Assembly: GCF_000725885.1 (NCBI RefSeq)
Contig: NZ_JODR01000001.1
Location: forward strand, 186,001-250,000
DNA from: Streptomyces albus subsp. albus
Lineage (GTDB): Bacteria; Actinomycetota; Actinomycetes; Streptomycetales; Streptomycetaceae
Length of the DNA stretch: 64,000 bases
Reading direction: 5' to 3'
Below the pieces are notes generated by a model. It was given only the letters and a program-made list of their open reading frames with translations, searched no databases and was not told where the DNA came from. A program made the position numbers and the translations under genes. Of this stretch, positions 8,721 through 18,271 are shown in pieces. Each line of letters begins with the position of its first letter. Positions within the stretch are counted from its first letter, which is position 1.

Positions 8721-9752
8721 ATGGCGCTCTCCCTCTATGTCGACACCGATCGCTGGCGGGCGCACCAGCAGGCGGTGATTCAGCAGTTCCCCGGGATCGT
8801 TCCGGTCTGCAAGGGCAACGGTTACGGCTTCGGCCACGAGCGTCTGGCCGAGGAGGCCACCAAGTTCGGCGCCGACATCCTGGCCGTCGGGACGACGTAC
8901 GAGGCGGCCCGCACCAAGGACCTGTTCAGCGGTGACCTGCTGGTGCTGACCCCCTTCCGCAAGGACGAGGAGCCGGTGCCGCTGCCGGACCGCGCCGTCC
9001 GTTCCGTCTCCTCGGTGGAGGGCGTGGGTCTCATGCGCGGGGCCCGCGTCGTCATCGAGGTGATGAGCAGCATGAAGCGGCACGGGGTGACCGAGCAGGA
9101 CCTGCCCCGGCTGCACGCGGCGATCGACGAGGTGCGGCTGGAGGGCTTCGCCATCCATCTGCCGCTGGACCGCACGGACGGTTCGGACGCGGTGGAGGAG
9201 GTCATCGCCTGGATGGACCGGCTGCGCGCCGCCCGGCTGCCGCTGCACACGATGTTCGTCAGCCACCTCAAGCCGGAGGAGTTCGCCCTTCTCCAGCAGC
9301 AGTTCCCGCAGACCCGGTTCCGCGCGAGGATCGGCACCCGGCTGTGGCTGGGCGACCACCGGGCCACCGAGTACCGGGGCGCGATCCTGGACGTGACGCG
9401 GGTGGCCAAGGGTGACCGGTTCGGCTACCGGCAGGCCAAGGCGCCGGGCGACGGCTGGCTGGTCGTCGTCGCGGGCGGCACCTCGCACGGGGTGGGCCTG
9501 GAGTCCCCCAAGGCGCTGCACGGCATGACGGACCGCGCCAAGGGCGTGGCCCGCGCCGGACTGGCCACCGTGAACCGCAATCTGTCCCCGTTCGTGTGGG
9601 CCGGCAAGCAGCGCTGGTTCGCCGAGCCGCCGCACATGCAGGTCTCCATCCTGTTCGTCCCGTCGGACGCCCCGGAGCCGCACGTGGGTGAGGAGCTGAC
9701 CGCCATCCTGCGGCACACCACGACGACGGTGGACCGCACCGTGGACCGCTGA
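8721..9752 (+). CDS. Alanine racemase-like PLP enzyme (fold type III)
   Basis: A 343-residue protein with the N-terminal TIM-barrel of alanine racemase. The PLP lysine is in VPVCKGNGYGFG (about residues 27-38), matching the family's VVKANAYGHG. ARIGTRLWLGD (about 202-212) and RYGFG-like DRFGYRQAK (about 232-240) resemble the later barrel and C-terminal regions. The sequence diverges from housekeeping Alr, so the substrate may not be alanine. It directly follows the femX-like gene and is likely co-transcribed, pointing to envelope amino-acid metabolism. Confidence 0.8.
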   Translation: MALSLYVDTDRWRAHQQAVIQQFPGIVPVCKGNGYGFGHERLAEEATKFGADILAVGTTYEAARTKDLFSGDLLVLTPFRKDEEPVPLPDRAVRSVSSVEGVGLMRGARVVIEVMSSMKRHGVTEQDLPRLHAAIDEVRLEGFAIHLPLDRTDGSDAVEEVIAWMDRLRAARLPLHTMFVSHLKPEEFALLQQQFPQTRFRARIGTRLWLGDHRATEYRGAILDVTRVAKGDRFGYRQAKAPGDGWLVVVAGGTSHGVGLESPKALHGMTDRAKGVARAGLATVNRNLSPFVWAGKQRWFAEPPHMQVSILFVPSDAPEPHVGEELTAILRHTTTTVDRTVDR

Positions 9753-9760
9753 CCGGCCGC

Positions 9761-9810
9761 GCATGCGTGAGGGCCCGGCAGGTGCGCACCTGCCGGGCCC
9801 TCACGCATGC
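9761..9810. terminator. Perfect 50-bp palindrome, bidirectional terminator
   Basis: The 25 bases 9761-9785 (starting GCATGCGTGAGGGCCC) are repeated exactly inverted at 9786-9810 with no loop bases. It lies between the convergent alanine-racemase-like gene and ino1, 8 and 16 bases from their stops, and would terminate both. Confidence 0.9.
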
Positions 9811-9826
9811 GGTCGGGGGAACGCCG

Positions 9827-10909
9827 TCAGCGCTCCACCTTGCCGTCGATGAAGTCCTGCACGTTCTGGCGGGCCACATCGTCGAAGTACTGGACGGGCG
9901 GGGACTTCATGAAGTAGGAGGACGCCGAGAGGATCGGGCCGCCGATGCCGCGGTCCTTGGCGATCTTCGCGGCGCGCAGCGCGTCGATGATGACACCCGC
10001 CGAGTTCGGCGAGTCCCACACCTCCAGCTTGTACTCCAGGTTCAGCGGCACGTCACCGAAGGCGCGGCCCTCCAGCCGGACGTAGGCCCACTTGCGGTCG
10101 TCCAGCCAGGCGACGTAGTCGGAGGGGCCGATGTGCACGTTGTCGGCGCCCAGGTCGCGGTCCGGGATCTGGGAGGTGACGGCCTGCGTCTTGGAGATCT
10201 TCTTCGACTCCAGCCGCTCCCGCTCCAGCATGTTCTTGAAGTCCATGTTGCCGCCGACGTTCAGCTGCATCGTGCGGTCCAGGATGACGCCGCGGTCCTC
10301 GAACAGCTTGGCCATCACCCGGTGCGTGATGGTCGCGCCGACCTGCGACTTGATGTCGTCGCCGACGATCGGCACACCGGCGGCGGTGAACTTGTCCGCC
10401 CACTCCTTGGTGCCGGCGATGAAGACCGGCAGCGCGTTGACGAAGGCGACGCCCGCGTCGATGGCGCACTGCGCGTAGAACTCGACCGCGGTCTGGGAGC
10501 CGACCGGCAGGTAGCAGATCAGCACGTCGGCCCGGGCGTCCTTGAGCGCCTGGACGACGTCCACGGGCTCGGCGTCGGACTCCTCGATGGTCTCGCGGTA
10601 GTACCGGCCCAGGCCGTCGTAGGTGTGGCCGCGCTGGACGCTGACGCCGGTGGGCGGCACGTCGCAGATCTTGATGGTGTTGTTCTCGCTGGCGCCGATC
10701 GCGTCCGCGAGGTCGAGTCCGACCTTCTTGCCGTCGACGTCGAAGGCGGCGACGAACTCGATGTCGCGCACGTGGTAGTCGCCGAACTGGACGTGCATCA
10801 GGCCCGGGACCTTGCTGCCCGGGTCGGCGTCCTTGTAGTACTCGACGCCCTGCACCAGCGATGCGGCGCAGTTGCCGACGCCGGCGATGGCTACGCGAAC
10901 CGAACCCAT
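9827..10909 (-). CDS. ino1: Inositol-3-phosphate synthase
   Basis: A 360-residue enzyme that converts glucose 6-phosphate to 1L-myo-inositol 3-phosphate using NAD+, feeding mycothiol and phosphatidylinositol synthesis. The Rossmann motif is [16 protein letters not shown] (residues 5-20); [14 protein letters not shown] (about 171-184), [15 protein letters not shown] (about 190-204) and [12 protein letters not shown] (about 219-230) are the family's conserved catalytic blocks. ATG 10909 ([10 protein letters not shown]) is chosen over longer in-frame extensions, which would run into padR. It follows padR by 50 bases on the same strand, so the two are probably one operon. Confidence 0.96.
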   Translation of the reverse strand: MGSVRVAIAGVGNCAASLVQGVEYYKDADPGSKVPGLMHVQFGDYHVRDIEFVAAFDVDGKKVGLDLADAIGASENNTIKICDVPPTGVSVQRGHTYDGLGRYYRETIEESDAEPVDVVQALKDARADVLICYLPVGSQTAVEFYAQCAIDAGVAFVNALPVFIAGTKEWADKFTAAGVPIVGDDIKSQVGATITHRVMAKLFEDRGVILDRTMQLNVGGNMDFKNMLERERLESKKISKTQAVTSQIPDRDLGADNVHIGPSDYVAWLDDRKWAYVRLEGRAFGDVPLNLEYKLEVWDSPNSAGVIIDALRAAKIAKDRGIGGPILSASSYFMKSPPVQYFDDVARQNVQDFIDGKVER

Positions 10910-10959
10910 TCCGGTTGCTCCCTGTGTGTTCTCGCTGAGGCCGCGCCAGGCGCGGGACC

Positions 10960-11628
10960 TCATCTGTCGGTGTTGTCGGACGGACCCGGCGCGGGACGGT
11001 CCGGACGGGTCTCGCGCGCCGGGCGCCCCGTGTGCTCGTCGCTCTTCCGCTCGCTCCCCTTGCGTTCGCTCTCGATGAGCTCGGTGAGCCAGCGGACCTC
11101 GCGCTCCACGGATTCCATGCCGTGGCGCTGGAGTTCGAGCGTGTAGTCGTCGAGGCGCTCGCGCGTACGGGCCAGGGAGGCGCGCATCTTCGCGAGCCTC
11201 TCCTCCAGCCGGCTGCGGCGTCCTTCCAGGACGCGCATCCGTACGTCGCGCGAGGTCTGGCCGAAGAAGGCGAAGCGGACACCGAAGTGTTCGTCCTCCC
11301 ACGTATCGGGACCCGTCTGGGAGAGCAGGTCCTCGAAGTGCTCCTTGCCTTCGGCCGTAAGCCGGTAAACGATCTTCGCCCTGCGCCCGGCGAGCGAGCC
11401 CGCCTGGGCGCGCGCGGACGGGGACGTCTCCGGTCGGCCACTGTGCTCCTCCACCAGCCAGCCGCGCTGCACCAGCGCCTTGAGGCAGGGGTAGAGGGAG
11501 CCGTAGCTGAAAGCTCGGAAGACGCCGAGCGAGGTGTTGAGCCGCTTGCGCAGCTCGTAACCGTGCATGGGGGACTCACGGAGCAGTCCGAGCACGGCGA
11601 ATTCGAGGACGCCGGAGCGTCTGCTCAT
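10960..11628 (-). CDS. PadR-family transcriptional regulator
   Basis: A 222-residue regulator. The winged helix reads [20 protein letters not shown] (about 7-26), [15 protein letters not shown] and [15 protein letters not shown], all diagnostic of PadR. A coiled-coil C-terminal half (about 125-190, rich in Arg/Glu/Leu) would dimerise, and the tail is polar. The ATG at 11628 ([10 protein letters not shown]) is used. The gene precedes ino1 on the same strand, so it probably controls inositol synthesis as well as itself; a perfect inverted repeat lies 75 bases upstream of the start. Confidence 0.93.
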   Translation of the reverse strand: MSRRSGVLEFAVLGLLRESPMHGYELRKRLNTSLGVFRAFSYGSLYPCLKALVQRGWLVEEHSGRPETSPSARAQAGSLAGRRAKIVYRLTAEGKEHFEDLLSQTGPDTWEDEHFGVRFAFFGQTSRDVRMRVLEGRRSRLEERLAKMRASLARTRERLDDYTLELQRHGMESVEREVRWLTELIESERKGSERKSDEHTGRPARETRPDRPAPGPSDNTDR

Positions 11629-11702
11629 CGTCCGCCACCTCCGTCCGCTTCCGGTCGTCCCGCACGTGGCCGGGCACGTGTCCCGGCCGGTGTCTCGCTC
11701 TG

Positions 11703-11721
11703 ATGTATCGACTCGATACAT
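11703..11721. promoter_or_regulatory. Candidate PadR operator
   Basis: ATGTATCGACTCGATACAT is a perfect 9-bp inverted repeat around one base. It has the ATGT...ACAT ends typical of PadR-family operators and lies between padR and the divergent PBP gene. Confidence 0.7.
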
Positions 11722-12024
11722 CCCGACGATAGAACGGCCCTTCGGGAGCGACAAGAGGGGGACAGGTGAAGGGACGTACATCACCGATTCACCGCAGCTG
11801 CTTTGCGTCGATTGAGGCGAATACGGCCTAAGAGGCGTTTTGGAGCTGCGTAGTCTGTCGGCTGTGCAGACCACCGGGAACCGTGCGACGTACAGAAACG
11901 TCCTCGTCCTGGGTGCAGTGCGTGCGGGCGGGGCAAGGCCGTCGTCCCCGCGCACTCGGGGGGACCAGAAGCCAACTGCCACCTTCAGGCGCTACGCCCG
12001 CCTGCCCGAGGAGTAACTGTTCCA

Positions 12025-14691
12025 ATGAGCGGAAACCGTCGAAAGCCGCCGCAGGGGCGCGGCCGTCGCGCGGCACAGCCGCCACCGTCTTCCGGACGCC
12101 GGGCGGCACAGCGCGGCGGGGGGCACACACCGGCCTCCAACCCGGGCGACGCCTACGGCAGGAGCGAGCCGGGCGCGTACGGGGGCCGCGCCGCCGCCCG
12201 GCGAGCCGCCCAGGGAGGCGGACGGCGACGGGCCGCCGCGGCGGCCAACGCCCAGACCGGCCGGCGCGGACGCGGACGTGCGCCCGAGCGCAAGCGGTTC
12301 ATCGATTACCCGCGCGCGGGCAAGTACGGGGTACGGCGCTGGCTGCCGTCCTGGAAACTGCTGACCGGGCTCTGCCTCGGCGGCCTCGCCCTGCTGGTCG
12401 GCCTGGTGGGCATCGGACTGCTGATCGTGCAGGTGCCCAACGCAAAGGCCGCGGCGCAGCAGCAGAAGAACGTCTACTACTGGGACGACGGCACGCAGAT
12501 GGTGGTGGCCGGCAAGGGCGACCGCAACCGGCAGGTCGTCGACATCAAGGAGATCCCCGCGTCCATGCAGTGGGCGGTGATCGCCGCGGAGAACGAGTCC
12601 TTCTACCAGGACAGCGGTGTCGACCCGATGGGTATCGTCCGCGCGCTCGGCCGGATGGCGATGGGCGGCGAGACCCAGTCGGGCTCCACCATCACCCAGC
12701 AGTACGTGAAGAACACCTACCTCGACCAGTCGCAGACCATCTCGCGAAAGGTCAAGGAGCTGCTGATCTCCATCAAGGTCGACGCCAAGATGGACAAGAA
12801 GGACATCCTCGCCGGCTATCTGAACACCGGCTACTACGGTCGTGGCGCCTACGGCATCCAGGCCGCGGCCCAGGCGTACTACGGCAAGGACGCGGTCGAC
12901 CTCAGCGCCAGCCAGAGCGCGTTCCTGGCCGCGACGCTCAACGGCCCCAACCTCTACGACCCGGCGGGCGGCATCGGCTCGGCGGCGACCAAGGAGAAGA
13001 ACCTCAAGCGGGCGGAGGCCCGGTGGTCCTGGACGCTGGACCGCGAGGTGGCCATCGGCCGGATGCACAAGTCCACCCGCGACCGGATCAAGGCCGAGGG
13101 CTTCCCGATGCCCCGTGAGCCGCAGAAGGCCACCGAGCTGAAGGGGCAGATCGGTTATCTGGTCGACCTGGCCGACAACTACGTCGTCAGCGCCACCAAG
13201 GACAGCAGCCACCCCATCACCAAGCGCCAGCTGGAACTGGGCGGGTACCGCATCCACACGACCTTCAACAAGAAGAAGATCGACCAGATGGAGAAGACGG
13301 TCGCTCAGGTCAAGAAGGCCAACATCGACCCGAAGGCCCGCAAGCGCGACAAGTACGTGCAGTTCGGCGGCGCCTCCGTCAGACCGTCGGACGGTGCCAT
13401 CAAGGCCGTCTACGGCGGCGAGAACGCCATCACGCACTTCACCAACAACGCCGACTACACCGGTGTGCAGGTGGGCTCCACCTTCAAGCCGTTCGTCATG
13501 GCAGCGGCCATGCGCGACGGCGTCCGCGACCCCAAGGGCCCCGTCGAGCAGGGGCCGGACACCCGCACCCGGGTCTCGCCCAAGAGCATCTACGACGGCG
13601 ACAACAAGGTGAAGCTGCGGGACTACAACGGGACCGTCTGGCACGACAAGGACGGCAAGGAGTGGCACCAGCGCAACGACGGCGACGAGAGCTACGGCGA
13701 CATCTCGTTGCGCACCGCGATGCAGCACTCGGTCAACACGCCGTTCATCCAGCTCGGCATGGACGTCGGCCTCAGCAAGGTCAAGCAGGCGTCGCTGGAC
13801 GCCGGTGTCAATGAGGACAGCCTCGCCAAGACGACCCCGACCTTCTCCCTGGGCACCTCGGCGCCCAGCGCCATCCGGATGGCCAGCGCGTACGGCACCT
13901 TCGCCGAGGACGGGACCCAGACGGACCCGTACTCGGTCACCAAGGTCGAGCGGAAGGGCGTGCAGGTCTACAAGCACACCAAGAAGACCAAGAACGCCTT
14001 CGAGCCGGCCGTCGCGCACAACGTCACCAACATGCTGGAGACCGTGGTCCAGAAGGGCACCGGTACCACCGCGAAGGCGCTCGGCCGCCCCGCGGCGGGC
14101 AAGACGGGTACCACCGACGACAACAGGTCGGCCTGGTTCACCGGCTACACCCCGCAGCTGTCGACCTCGATCGGCATGTGGCGGGTCAACGACAAGGCCA
14201 AGTCCCAGCGCTTCTTGTCCATGTACGGCGTGGGCGGCGAGAAGCAGATCCACGGTGCCTCGTTCCCGGCCGAGATCTGGACGAAGTACATGAAGGAAGC
14301 GCTGGAGGGGACCCCGGTCAAGTCCTTCCCGCCGCCGGAGCCGATCGGCGAGAAGATCTACGGGGACGGCGCGAGCCCCGACCCGACGCACACCGAGACG
14401 GCCACCACGCCGCCGCCGAGCCAGGACCCCACCGACGACGAGTCCCCCTCCAAGGAACCGTCCGACGAGCCGTCCACCACGCCGCCGCCGAGCAAGTCGA
14501 GCTGCCCGCCGCTGGACCCGTCGTGTGATGACGACGATGACGGTGGCAACAAGCCACCGAACGGCGGCAGCGACAACGGAGGACCCGGCGGAGGACCCGG
14601 CGGTGGTCCGGGTGGCGACGACGGGGACACCGGCGACAACGACGACGGACCCGGCCAATGGTGGGGCGGGCCCAACGGCCGGAGAGAGTGA
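12025..14691 (+). CDS. Class A penicillin-binding protein (transglycosylase/transpeptidase)
   Basis: An 888-residue bifunctional peptidoglycan synthase. Residues 1-100 are a basic, Arg/Gly/Ala-rich cytoplasmic region, with one membrane anchor at about 112-135. The GT51 domain shows AAENESFYQDSGVDP (about 188-202) and SGSTITQQYVKNTYL (about 219-233). The transpeptidase carries S-x-x-K as STFK (about 483-486), SVN (about 570-572) and KTGTT (about 692-696). The last 120 residues are a Pro/Asp/Gly-rich extracellular tail. It is divergent from padR and ended by a strong terminator. Which of the several Streptomyces class A PBPs it corresponds to cannot be told. Confidence 0.96.
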   Translation: MSGNRRKPPQGRGRRAAQPPPSSGRRAAQRGGGHTPASNPGDAYGRSEPGAYGGRAAARRAAQGGGRRRAAAAANAQTGRRGRGRAPERKRFIDYPRAGKYGVRRWLPSWKLLTGLCLGGLALLVGLVGIGLLIVQVPNAKAAAQQQKNVYYWDDGTQMVVAGKGDRNRQVVDIKEIPASMQWAVIAAENESFYQDSGVDPMGIVRALGRMAMGGETQSGSTITQQYVKNTYLDQSQTISRKVKELLISIKVDAKMDKKDILAGYLNTGYYGRGAYGIQAAAQAYYGKDAVDLSASQSAFLAATLNGPNLYDPAGGIGSAATKEKNLKRAEARWSWTLDREVAIGRMHKSTRDRIKAEGFPMPREPQKATELKGQIGYLVDLADNYVVSATKDSSHPITKRQLELGGYRIHTTFNKKKIDQMEKTVAQVKKANIDPKARKRDKYVQFGGASVRPSDGAIKAVYGGENAITHFTNNADYTGVQVGSTFKPFVMAAAMRDGVRDPKGPVEQGPDTRTRVSPKSIYDGDNKVKLRDYNGTVWHDKDGKEWHQRNDGDESYGDISLRTAMQHSVNTPFIQLGMDVGLSKVKQASLDAGVNEDSLAKTTPTFSLGTSAPSAIRMASAYGTFAEDGTQTDPYSVTKVERKGVQVYKHTKKTKNAFEPAVAHNVTNMLETVVQKGTGTTAKALGRPAAGKTGTTDDNRSAWFTGYTPQLSTSIGMWRVNDKAKSQRFLSMYGVGGEKQIHGASFPAEIWTKYMKEALEGTPVKSFPPPEPIGEKIYGDGASPDPTHTETATTPPPSQDPTDDESPSKEPSDEPSTTPPPSKSSCPPLDPSCDDDDDGGNKPPNGGSDNGGPGGGPGGGPGGDDGDTGDNDDGPGQWWGGPNGRRE

Positions 14692-14726
14692 GCAGGACAG
14701 CCGTCCCACGACGGCACAGCTGAGGG

Positions 14727-14761
14727 AAGGCCCCCGGCGCGGACCACGCGCCGGGGGCCTT
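14727..14761 (+). terminator. Terminator of the PBP gene
   Basis: A 15-bp perfect stem (14727-14741 with 14747-14761) and a five-base loop, 35 bases after the PBP stop, ending in TT. Confidence 0.88.
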
Positions 14762-15161
14762 CGCGTGGGAGCGCGCGGACAGGGGCGTCCGCGTCCGAGC
14801 CCGTGAGGGCGGCGTTCACGTCCGGTCTGTGAGGGGGCCGTTCGCGTACGAGCCCGCGTGGGAGGCGTCCGGGTGGGAGGGCGCTGTGAGGGAGGTGTTC
14901 GCTCGTGGACCCGTTGCAGGAAACGTTCGCCTGCGGGCGCACGCAGCAGACTTTCGCCTGCCGACCCACGCAGCAGACGTCCGCGCGACAGGCCGTGCCG
15001 GTGCCTCCGCGGTGGGAGCGCGCGCCAGGGCAGGCGGCCCCTGGGGGCCGGAGCGCGGGCCCCATCCGGCGGGCTGCGGTCACGTCGGCGTCTTCCTCTT
15101 CCGCATTCCTCGGCCGGGCGGGTGCCGGGTTCGTACGGTGCCGTGCGGCAGGATGAGGGCC
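14762..15161. other. 400-base gap without a gene, degenerate short repeats
   Basis: No open frame here has a ribosome binding site and plausible codon use. The DNA contains loosely repeated units such as GTGAGGG(C/G)GGC(G/C)GTTC (about 14803 and 14829) and ACGCAGCAGAC followed by TTCGC or GTCCGC (about 14940 and 14970). They could be decayed coding or regulatory sequence. The promoter of the GT87 gene should lie at the right end, but I could not identify it. Confidence 0.4.
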
Positions 15162-16700
15162 ATGACGAGCGCCCCCACCGCCCGGAATTCCTCAGAACCG
15201 TCCCGGCCCGCCGCGGAAGGCGACTCCCCGGACACGTCCTTCCCGGTCCGCCCCACCGACCAGGACGAGGTGGCCGCCGCGGCGAGCGAAGTGGTCGGCG
15301 GGCGCGCGGGACGGCGCGCCCTGCACGGCAGCGGCTGGTGGACTCCGGTCCGCGCGGTGGTCGCGGTCGCCCTGGGGATGTTCGCGCTCGGCATGCTCCA
15401 GAAGGTGCCCTGCCTCGACGACGCCTGGTTCTCCGGTCAGACGGCGCAGTACGTCCACGCCTGCTACTCCGACATCCCGCACCTCTACACCGGCCGCGGC
15501 TTCGCCGACGGACTCCTGCCGTACTTCGACCACCTCCCCGACCGGATCTCCGGCGGTATGGAGTACCTCGAATACCCGGTGCTGACCGGTGCGTTCATGC
15601 AGATCGCCGCGATGCTGACGATCGGCGGGGACTCACTGCGCCAGGACCAGCAGCTCTACTGGGTCGTCAATTCCGTGATGCTGATGGTGTGCACGGCGGT
15701 GCTGGTGGTCTGCGCCGTACGCACCCACCGCAACCGTCCCTGGGACGCCATGCTGGTCGCCCTCGCGCCCGCCCTCGCCCTGACGGCCACCATCAACTGG
15801 GACCTGCTGGCCGTCGCCATGACGGCCGCAGGCATGCTCCTGTGGTCCCGTTCGCGCCCGCTGGCGGCCGGCGTGCTGATCGGTCTGGCGACGGCGGCGA
15901 AGCTCTACCCGGTGCTGCTGCTGGGGCCGCTGCTGGTGCTGTGCTGGCGGGCCGGCCGGTGGGGTGCCTTCTTCCGGGCGGCCGGCGGCGCCGCCCTCTC
16001 CTGGCTGGTGGTGAACGTACCGGTGATGGTGCTGGCGCCCGACGGCTGGGCGAAGTTCTACACCTTCAGCCAGGAGCGGCCGGTGGACTTCGGCTCCCTG
16101 TGGCTGGTCATCCAGCAGCGCACCGGGAACCCGCTCGGTGACGCCAATGTGTACGCCATCATCCTGATGGTCCTGGGCTGCGCCGGTATCGCCGCCCTCG
16201 CCCTGTGCGCACCCCGCAGGCCCCGGTTCGCCCAGCTCGCCTTCCTGGTGGTCGCGCTGTTCATCCTGACCAACAAGGTCTACTCCCCGCAGTACGTGCT
16301 GTGGCTGATCCCGCTCGCCGCGCTGGCCCGCCCCAAGTGGCGTGACTTCCTCATCTGGCAGGGCTGCGAAGTGCTGTACTTCGTGGGCATCTGGATGTAC
16401 CTCGCCTACACGGGGAGCGGGGACAAACGGCAGGGGTTGCCCGAGGACGGCTACCAACTGGTCATCCTCGCCCATCTGTTGGGCACCCTGTTCCTGTGTC
16501 TGATGGTGGTCCGCGACGCACTGCGGCCCGAGCACGACCCGGTACGCCGCGACGACGGCTCCGACGACCCCGGTGGCGGTGTCCTGGACGAGGCACCCGA
16601 TGTCTTCACCCTCGGCGCCCGGACCGCCACTCCGAAGCTCCAGCGTTCCACTCCCCAGCCGGCGCGGAACGTCGTGCGGTGGGGCACGGCACGGGAATGA
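15162..16700 (+). CDS. GT87 family mannosyltransferase-like membrane protein (DUF2029)
   Basis: A 512-residue polytopic protein. After a polar N-terminus (about 1-65) there are some ten hydrophobic helices. EYPVLTGAF (about 131-139), TINWDLLAVAMTA (about 209-221), AAKLYPVLLLGPL (about 245-257) and NKVYSPQYVLWL (about 371-382) match actinobacterial GT87 enzymes, which add mannose from a polyprenyl donor to glycolipids outside the membrane. ATG 15162 is preferred to 15153 because GAGG lies at suitable distance. The C-terminal 45 residues are polar. The acceptor is unknown. Its 3' end overlaps the first of four intergenic repeats. Confidence 0.85.
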   Translation: MTSAPTARNSSEPSRPAAEGDSPDTSFPVRPTDQDEVAAAASEVVGGRAGRRALHGSGWWTPVRAVVAVALGMFALGMLQKVPCLDDAWFSGQTAQYVHACYSDIPHLYTGRGFADGLLPYFDHLPDRISGGMEYLEYPVLTGAFMQIAAMLTIGGDSLRQDQQLYWVVNSVMLMVCTAVLVVCAVRTHRNRPWDAMLVALAPALALTATINWDLLAVAMTAAGMLLWSRSRPLAAGVLIGLATAAKLYPVLLLGPLLVLCWRAGRWGAFFRAAGGAALSWLVVNVPVMVLAPDGWAKFYTFSQERPVDFGSLWLVIQQRTGNPLGDANVYAIILMVLGCAGIAALALCAPRRPRFAQLAFLVVALFILTNKVYSPQYVLWLIPLAALARPKWRDFLIWQGCEVLYFVGIWMYLAYTGSGDKRQGLPEDGYQLVILAHLLGTLFLCLMVVRDALRPEHDPVRRDDGSDDPGGGVLDEAPDVFTLGARTATPKLQRSTPQPARNVVRWGTARE

Positions 16701-16855
16701 GTACGTGGCCCTGCGTGCCGTCGCGGCGCGGCACGGGAATGAGCGCGCAGGTCGAACCAGCCGTCCAACTTGCCCTCCCGCAACTCGGTCGCGGCGCGGC
16801 ACGGGAGTGAGCACGCAGGACCATGCGTCCCGGCCCGGCGCGGCACAGGAGTAAG
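16684..16855. repeat. Four spaced copies of an 18-bp repeat
   Basis: GCGCGGCACGGGAATGAG or a close variant occurs at 16684-16701, 16726-16743, 16794-16811 and 16838-16855, with start-to-start spacings of 42, 68 and 44 bases. The first overlaps the GT87 stop codon; the others fill the gap before a parS site and the MFS gene. Flanks (GCGCGCAGG / GCACGCAGG) are also shared by copies two and three. Confidence 0.75.
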
Positions 16856-16874
16856 TAAGGGGAGCACGCGTGAT

Positions 16875-16888
16875 GTTTCACGTGAAAC
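16875..16888. other. parS centromere site 1
   Basis: Exact GTTTCACGTGAAAC palindrome, intergenic, 36 bases before the MFS start. ParB binds this sequence. Confidence 0.93.
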
Positions 16889-16924
16889 CGCCGGAGTCCG
16901 GCACCGCTGTGTGAGGCTGTTCCC

Positions 16925-18271
16925 ATGTCCGTCGCCCGTGACCTGCGCGCTCTGCTCCGCTTCCCCGACTTCCGGAAGCTGCTGACGGTACGACTGCTCT
17001 CGCAGCTCGCCGACGGCGTCTACCAGGTCGCGCTGGCGGCGTACGTCGTCTTCTCCCCCGAGAAGGAGACCTCTCCCGCCGCCATCGCCTCGGCCCTGGC
17101 CGTACTGCTGCTGCCCTACTCGCTCCTCGGCCCCTTCGCCGGCGTCCTGCTGGACCGCTGGCGCCGGCGGCAGGTGCTGTTCTTCGGCAATGTGCTGCGT
17201 ACGGTGCTGGCCTCGGTCACCGCAGCCTTCGTCCTCGGCGCCGTCCCGGACTGGCTGGTGTTCCTCTCCGCGCTCACCGTCACCGCCGTCAACCGCTTCG
17301 TCCTCGCCGGACTGTCCGCCGCCCTGCCCCGCGTGGTGGACGGCGAACGCCTCGTCCTCGCCAACTCGATCTCCCCGACCGCCGGCACCCTGGCCGCGAC
17401 CCTCGGCGGCGGTGTCGCCTTCGTGGTGCGCTTCCTCGCCCCCGGCACCGGCCGCTCCTCCGACGCCCTCGTCCTGCTGACCGGTGCCGGGATCTACCTG
17501 CTCAGCGGTCTGGCCGCACTGCGGCTGGGCAAGAACCAACTCGGCCCCGACCCCTCCGAGGTCCAGCCCAGGGTGCTGGCCGCCGTGGCGAGCACCGCCC
17601 GCGGACTGCTGGCAGGGATGCGCCACCTCGGCGCCCGCCCCACCGCCGCGTACGCCCTGGGGGCGGTCACCCTGATGCGGTTCTGCTACGGGGCGCTCAC
17701 CGTGACGGTGCTGATGCTGTGCCGGTACGCCTGGAACGGTGCCGACTCGGCCGAGGGCGGGCTCGGGCTGCTCGGTCTCGCCCTCGGTCTTTCCGGGCTC
17801 GGCTTCTTCGCCGCCGCCGTGCTCACCCCCGCCGCGGCCGGACGGCTGGGGGTCTTCCGCTGGATGGCACTGTGCGCGGGTGCGGCGGCGGTGCTGGAAC
17901 CCGCGCTGGGGCTGCCGTTCGCACCGGTGCCGACCCTGACCGCCGCCTTCGTGCTGGGGCTGGTCACCCAGGCGTCGAAGATCGCCACCGACACCGCCGT
18001 GCAGACCTCGGTGGACGACGCGTACCGGGGCCGGGTCTTCTCCCTCTACGACATGCTCTACAACGTCGCCTACGTCGGGGCCGCCGGTGTGGCCGCGCTC
18101 ATGCTGCCGCCCGACGGCCGTTCCGCCGCGGTCGTCCTCGGGGTCGCGGTGCTGTACGCGGTCATCGCCCTCGCCGTCCTCCGTGTTTCACGTGAAACAA
18201 CCACGCTCGGCGGGGGCGGGGAACAGTCGGAGCCGGTCAGCCCTGCTGCTGGGCCGCCCACCACTTCCTGA
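16925..18271 (+). CDS. MFS transporter
   Basis: A 448-residue transporter with about twelve helices. DRWRRRQVLFFGN (about 76-88) is the loop 2-3 motif typical of the major facilitator superfamily, and DDAYRGRVFSLYDMLYNVAY (about 361-380) resembles the second-half counterpart. The family pattern is close to the multidrug/ macrolide exporter group (MFS_3), but the substrate is unknown. A parS site lies inside the 3' part and is read as VSRET. The last 35 bases overlap the 3' end of the convergent cca gene, so the two messages are complementary at their ends and no terminator separates them. Confidence 0.88.
   Translation: MSVARDLRALLRFPDFRKLLTVRLLSQLADGVYQVALAAYVVFSPEKETSPAAIASALAVLLLPYSLLGPFAGVLLDRWRRRQVLFFGNVLRTVLASVTAAFVLGAVPDWLVFLSALTVTAVNRFVLAGLSAALPRVVDGERLVLANSISPTAGTLAATLGGGVAFVVRFLAPGTGRSSDALVLLTGAGIYLLSGLAALRLGKNQLGPDPSEVQPRVLAAVASTARGLLAGMRHLGARPTAAYALGAVTLMRFCYGALTVTVLMLCRYAWNGADSAEGGLGLLGLALGLSGLGFFAAAVLTPAAAGRLGVFRWMALCAGAAAVLEPALGLPFAPVPTLTAAFVLGLVTQASKIATDTAVQTSVDDAYRGRVFSLYDMLYNVAYVGAAGVAALMLPPDGRSAAVVLGVAVLYAVIALAVLRVSRETTTLGGGGEQSEPVSPAAGPPTTS
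18185..18198. other. parS site 2, inside the MFS gene
   Basis: Exact GTTTCACGTGAAAC, encoding VSRET in frame near the C-terminus of the MFS protein. Confidence 0.93.

Noticed and set aside
7260..9764. An 834-codon open frame on the minus strand across femX and the racemase-like gene
   Set aside because: It is the GC-rich shadow of two well-supported genes on the plus strand; composition (His, Gly, Val, Arg) is typical of antisense frames and no family is recognised.
14762..15161. A gene in the gap before the GT87 gene
   Set aside because: Open frames lack a ribosome binding site and have repeat-like composition; an N-terminal extension of the GT87 protein is also unsupported.
16684..16855. 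Repeats taken as a CRISPR array
   Set aside because: Only four imperfect 18-bp units with unequal spacing and no cas genes nearby.
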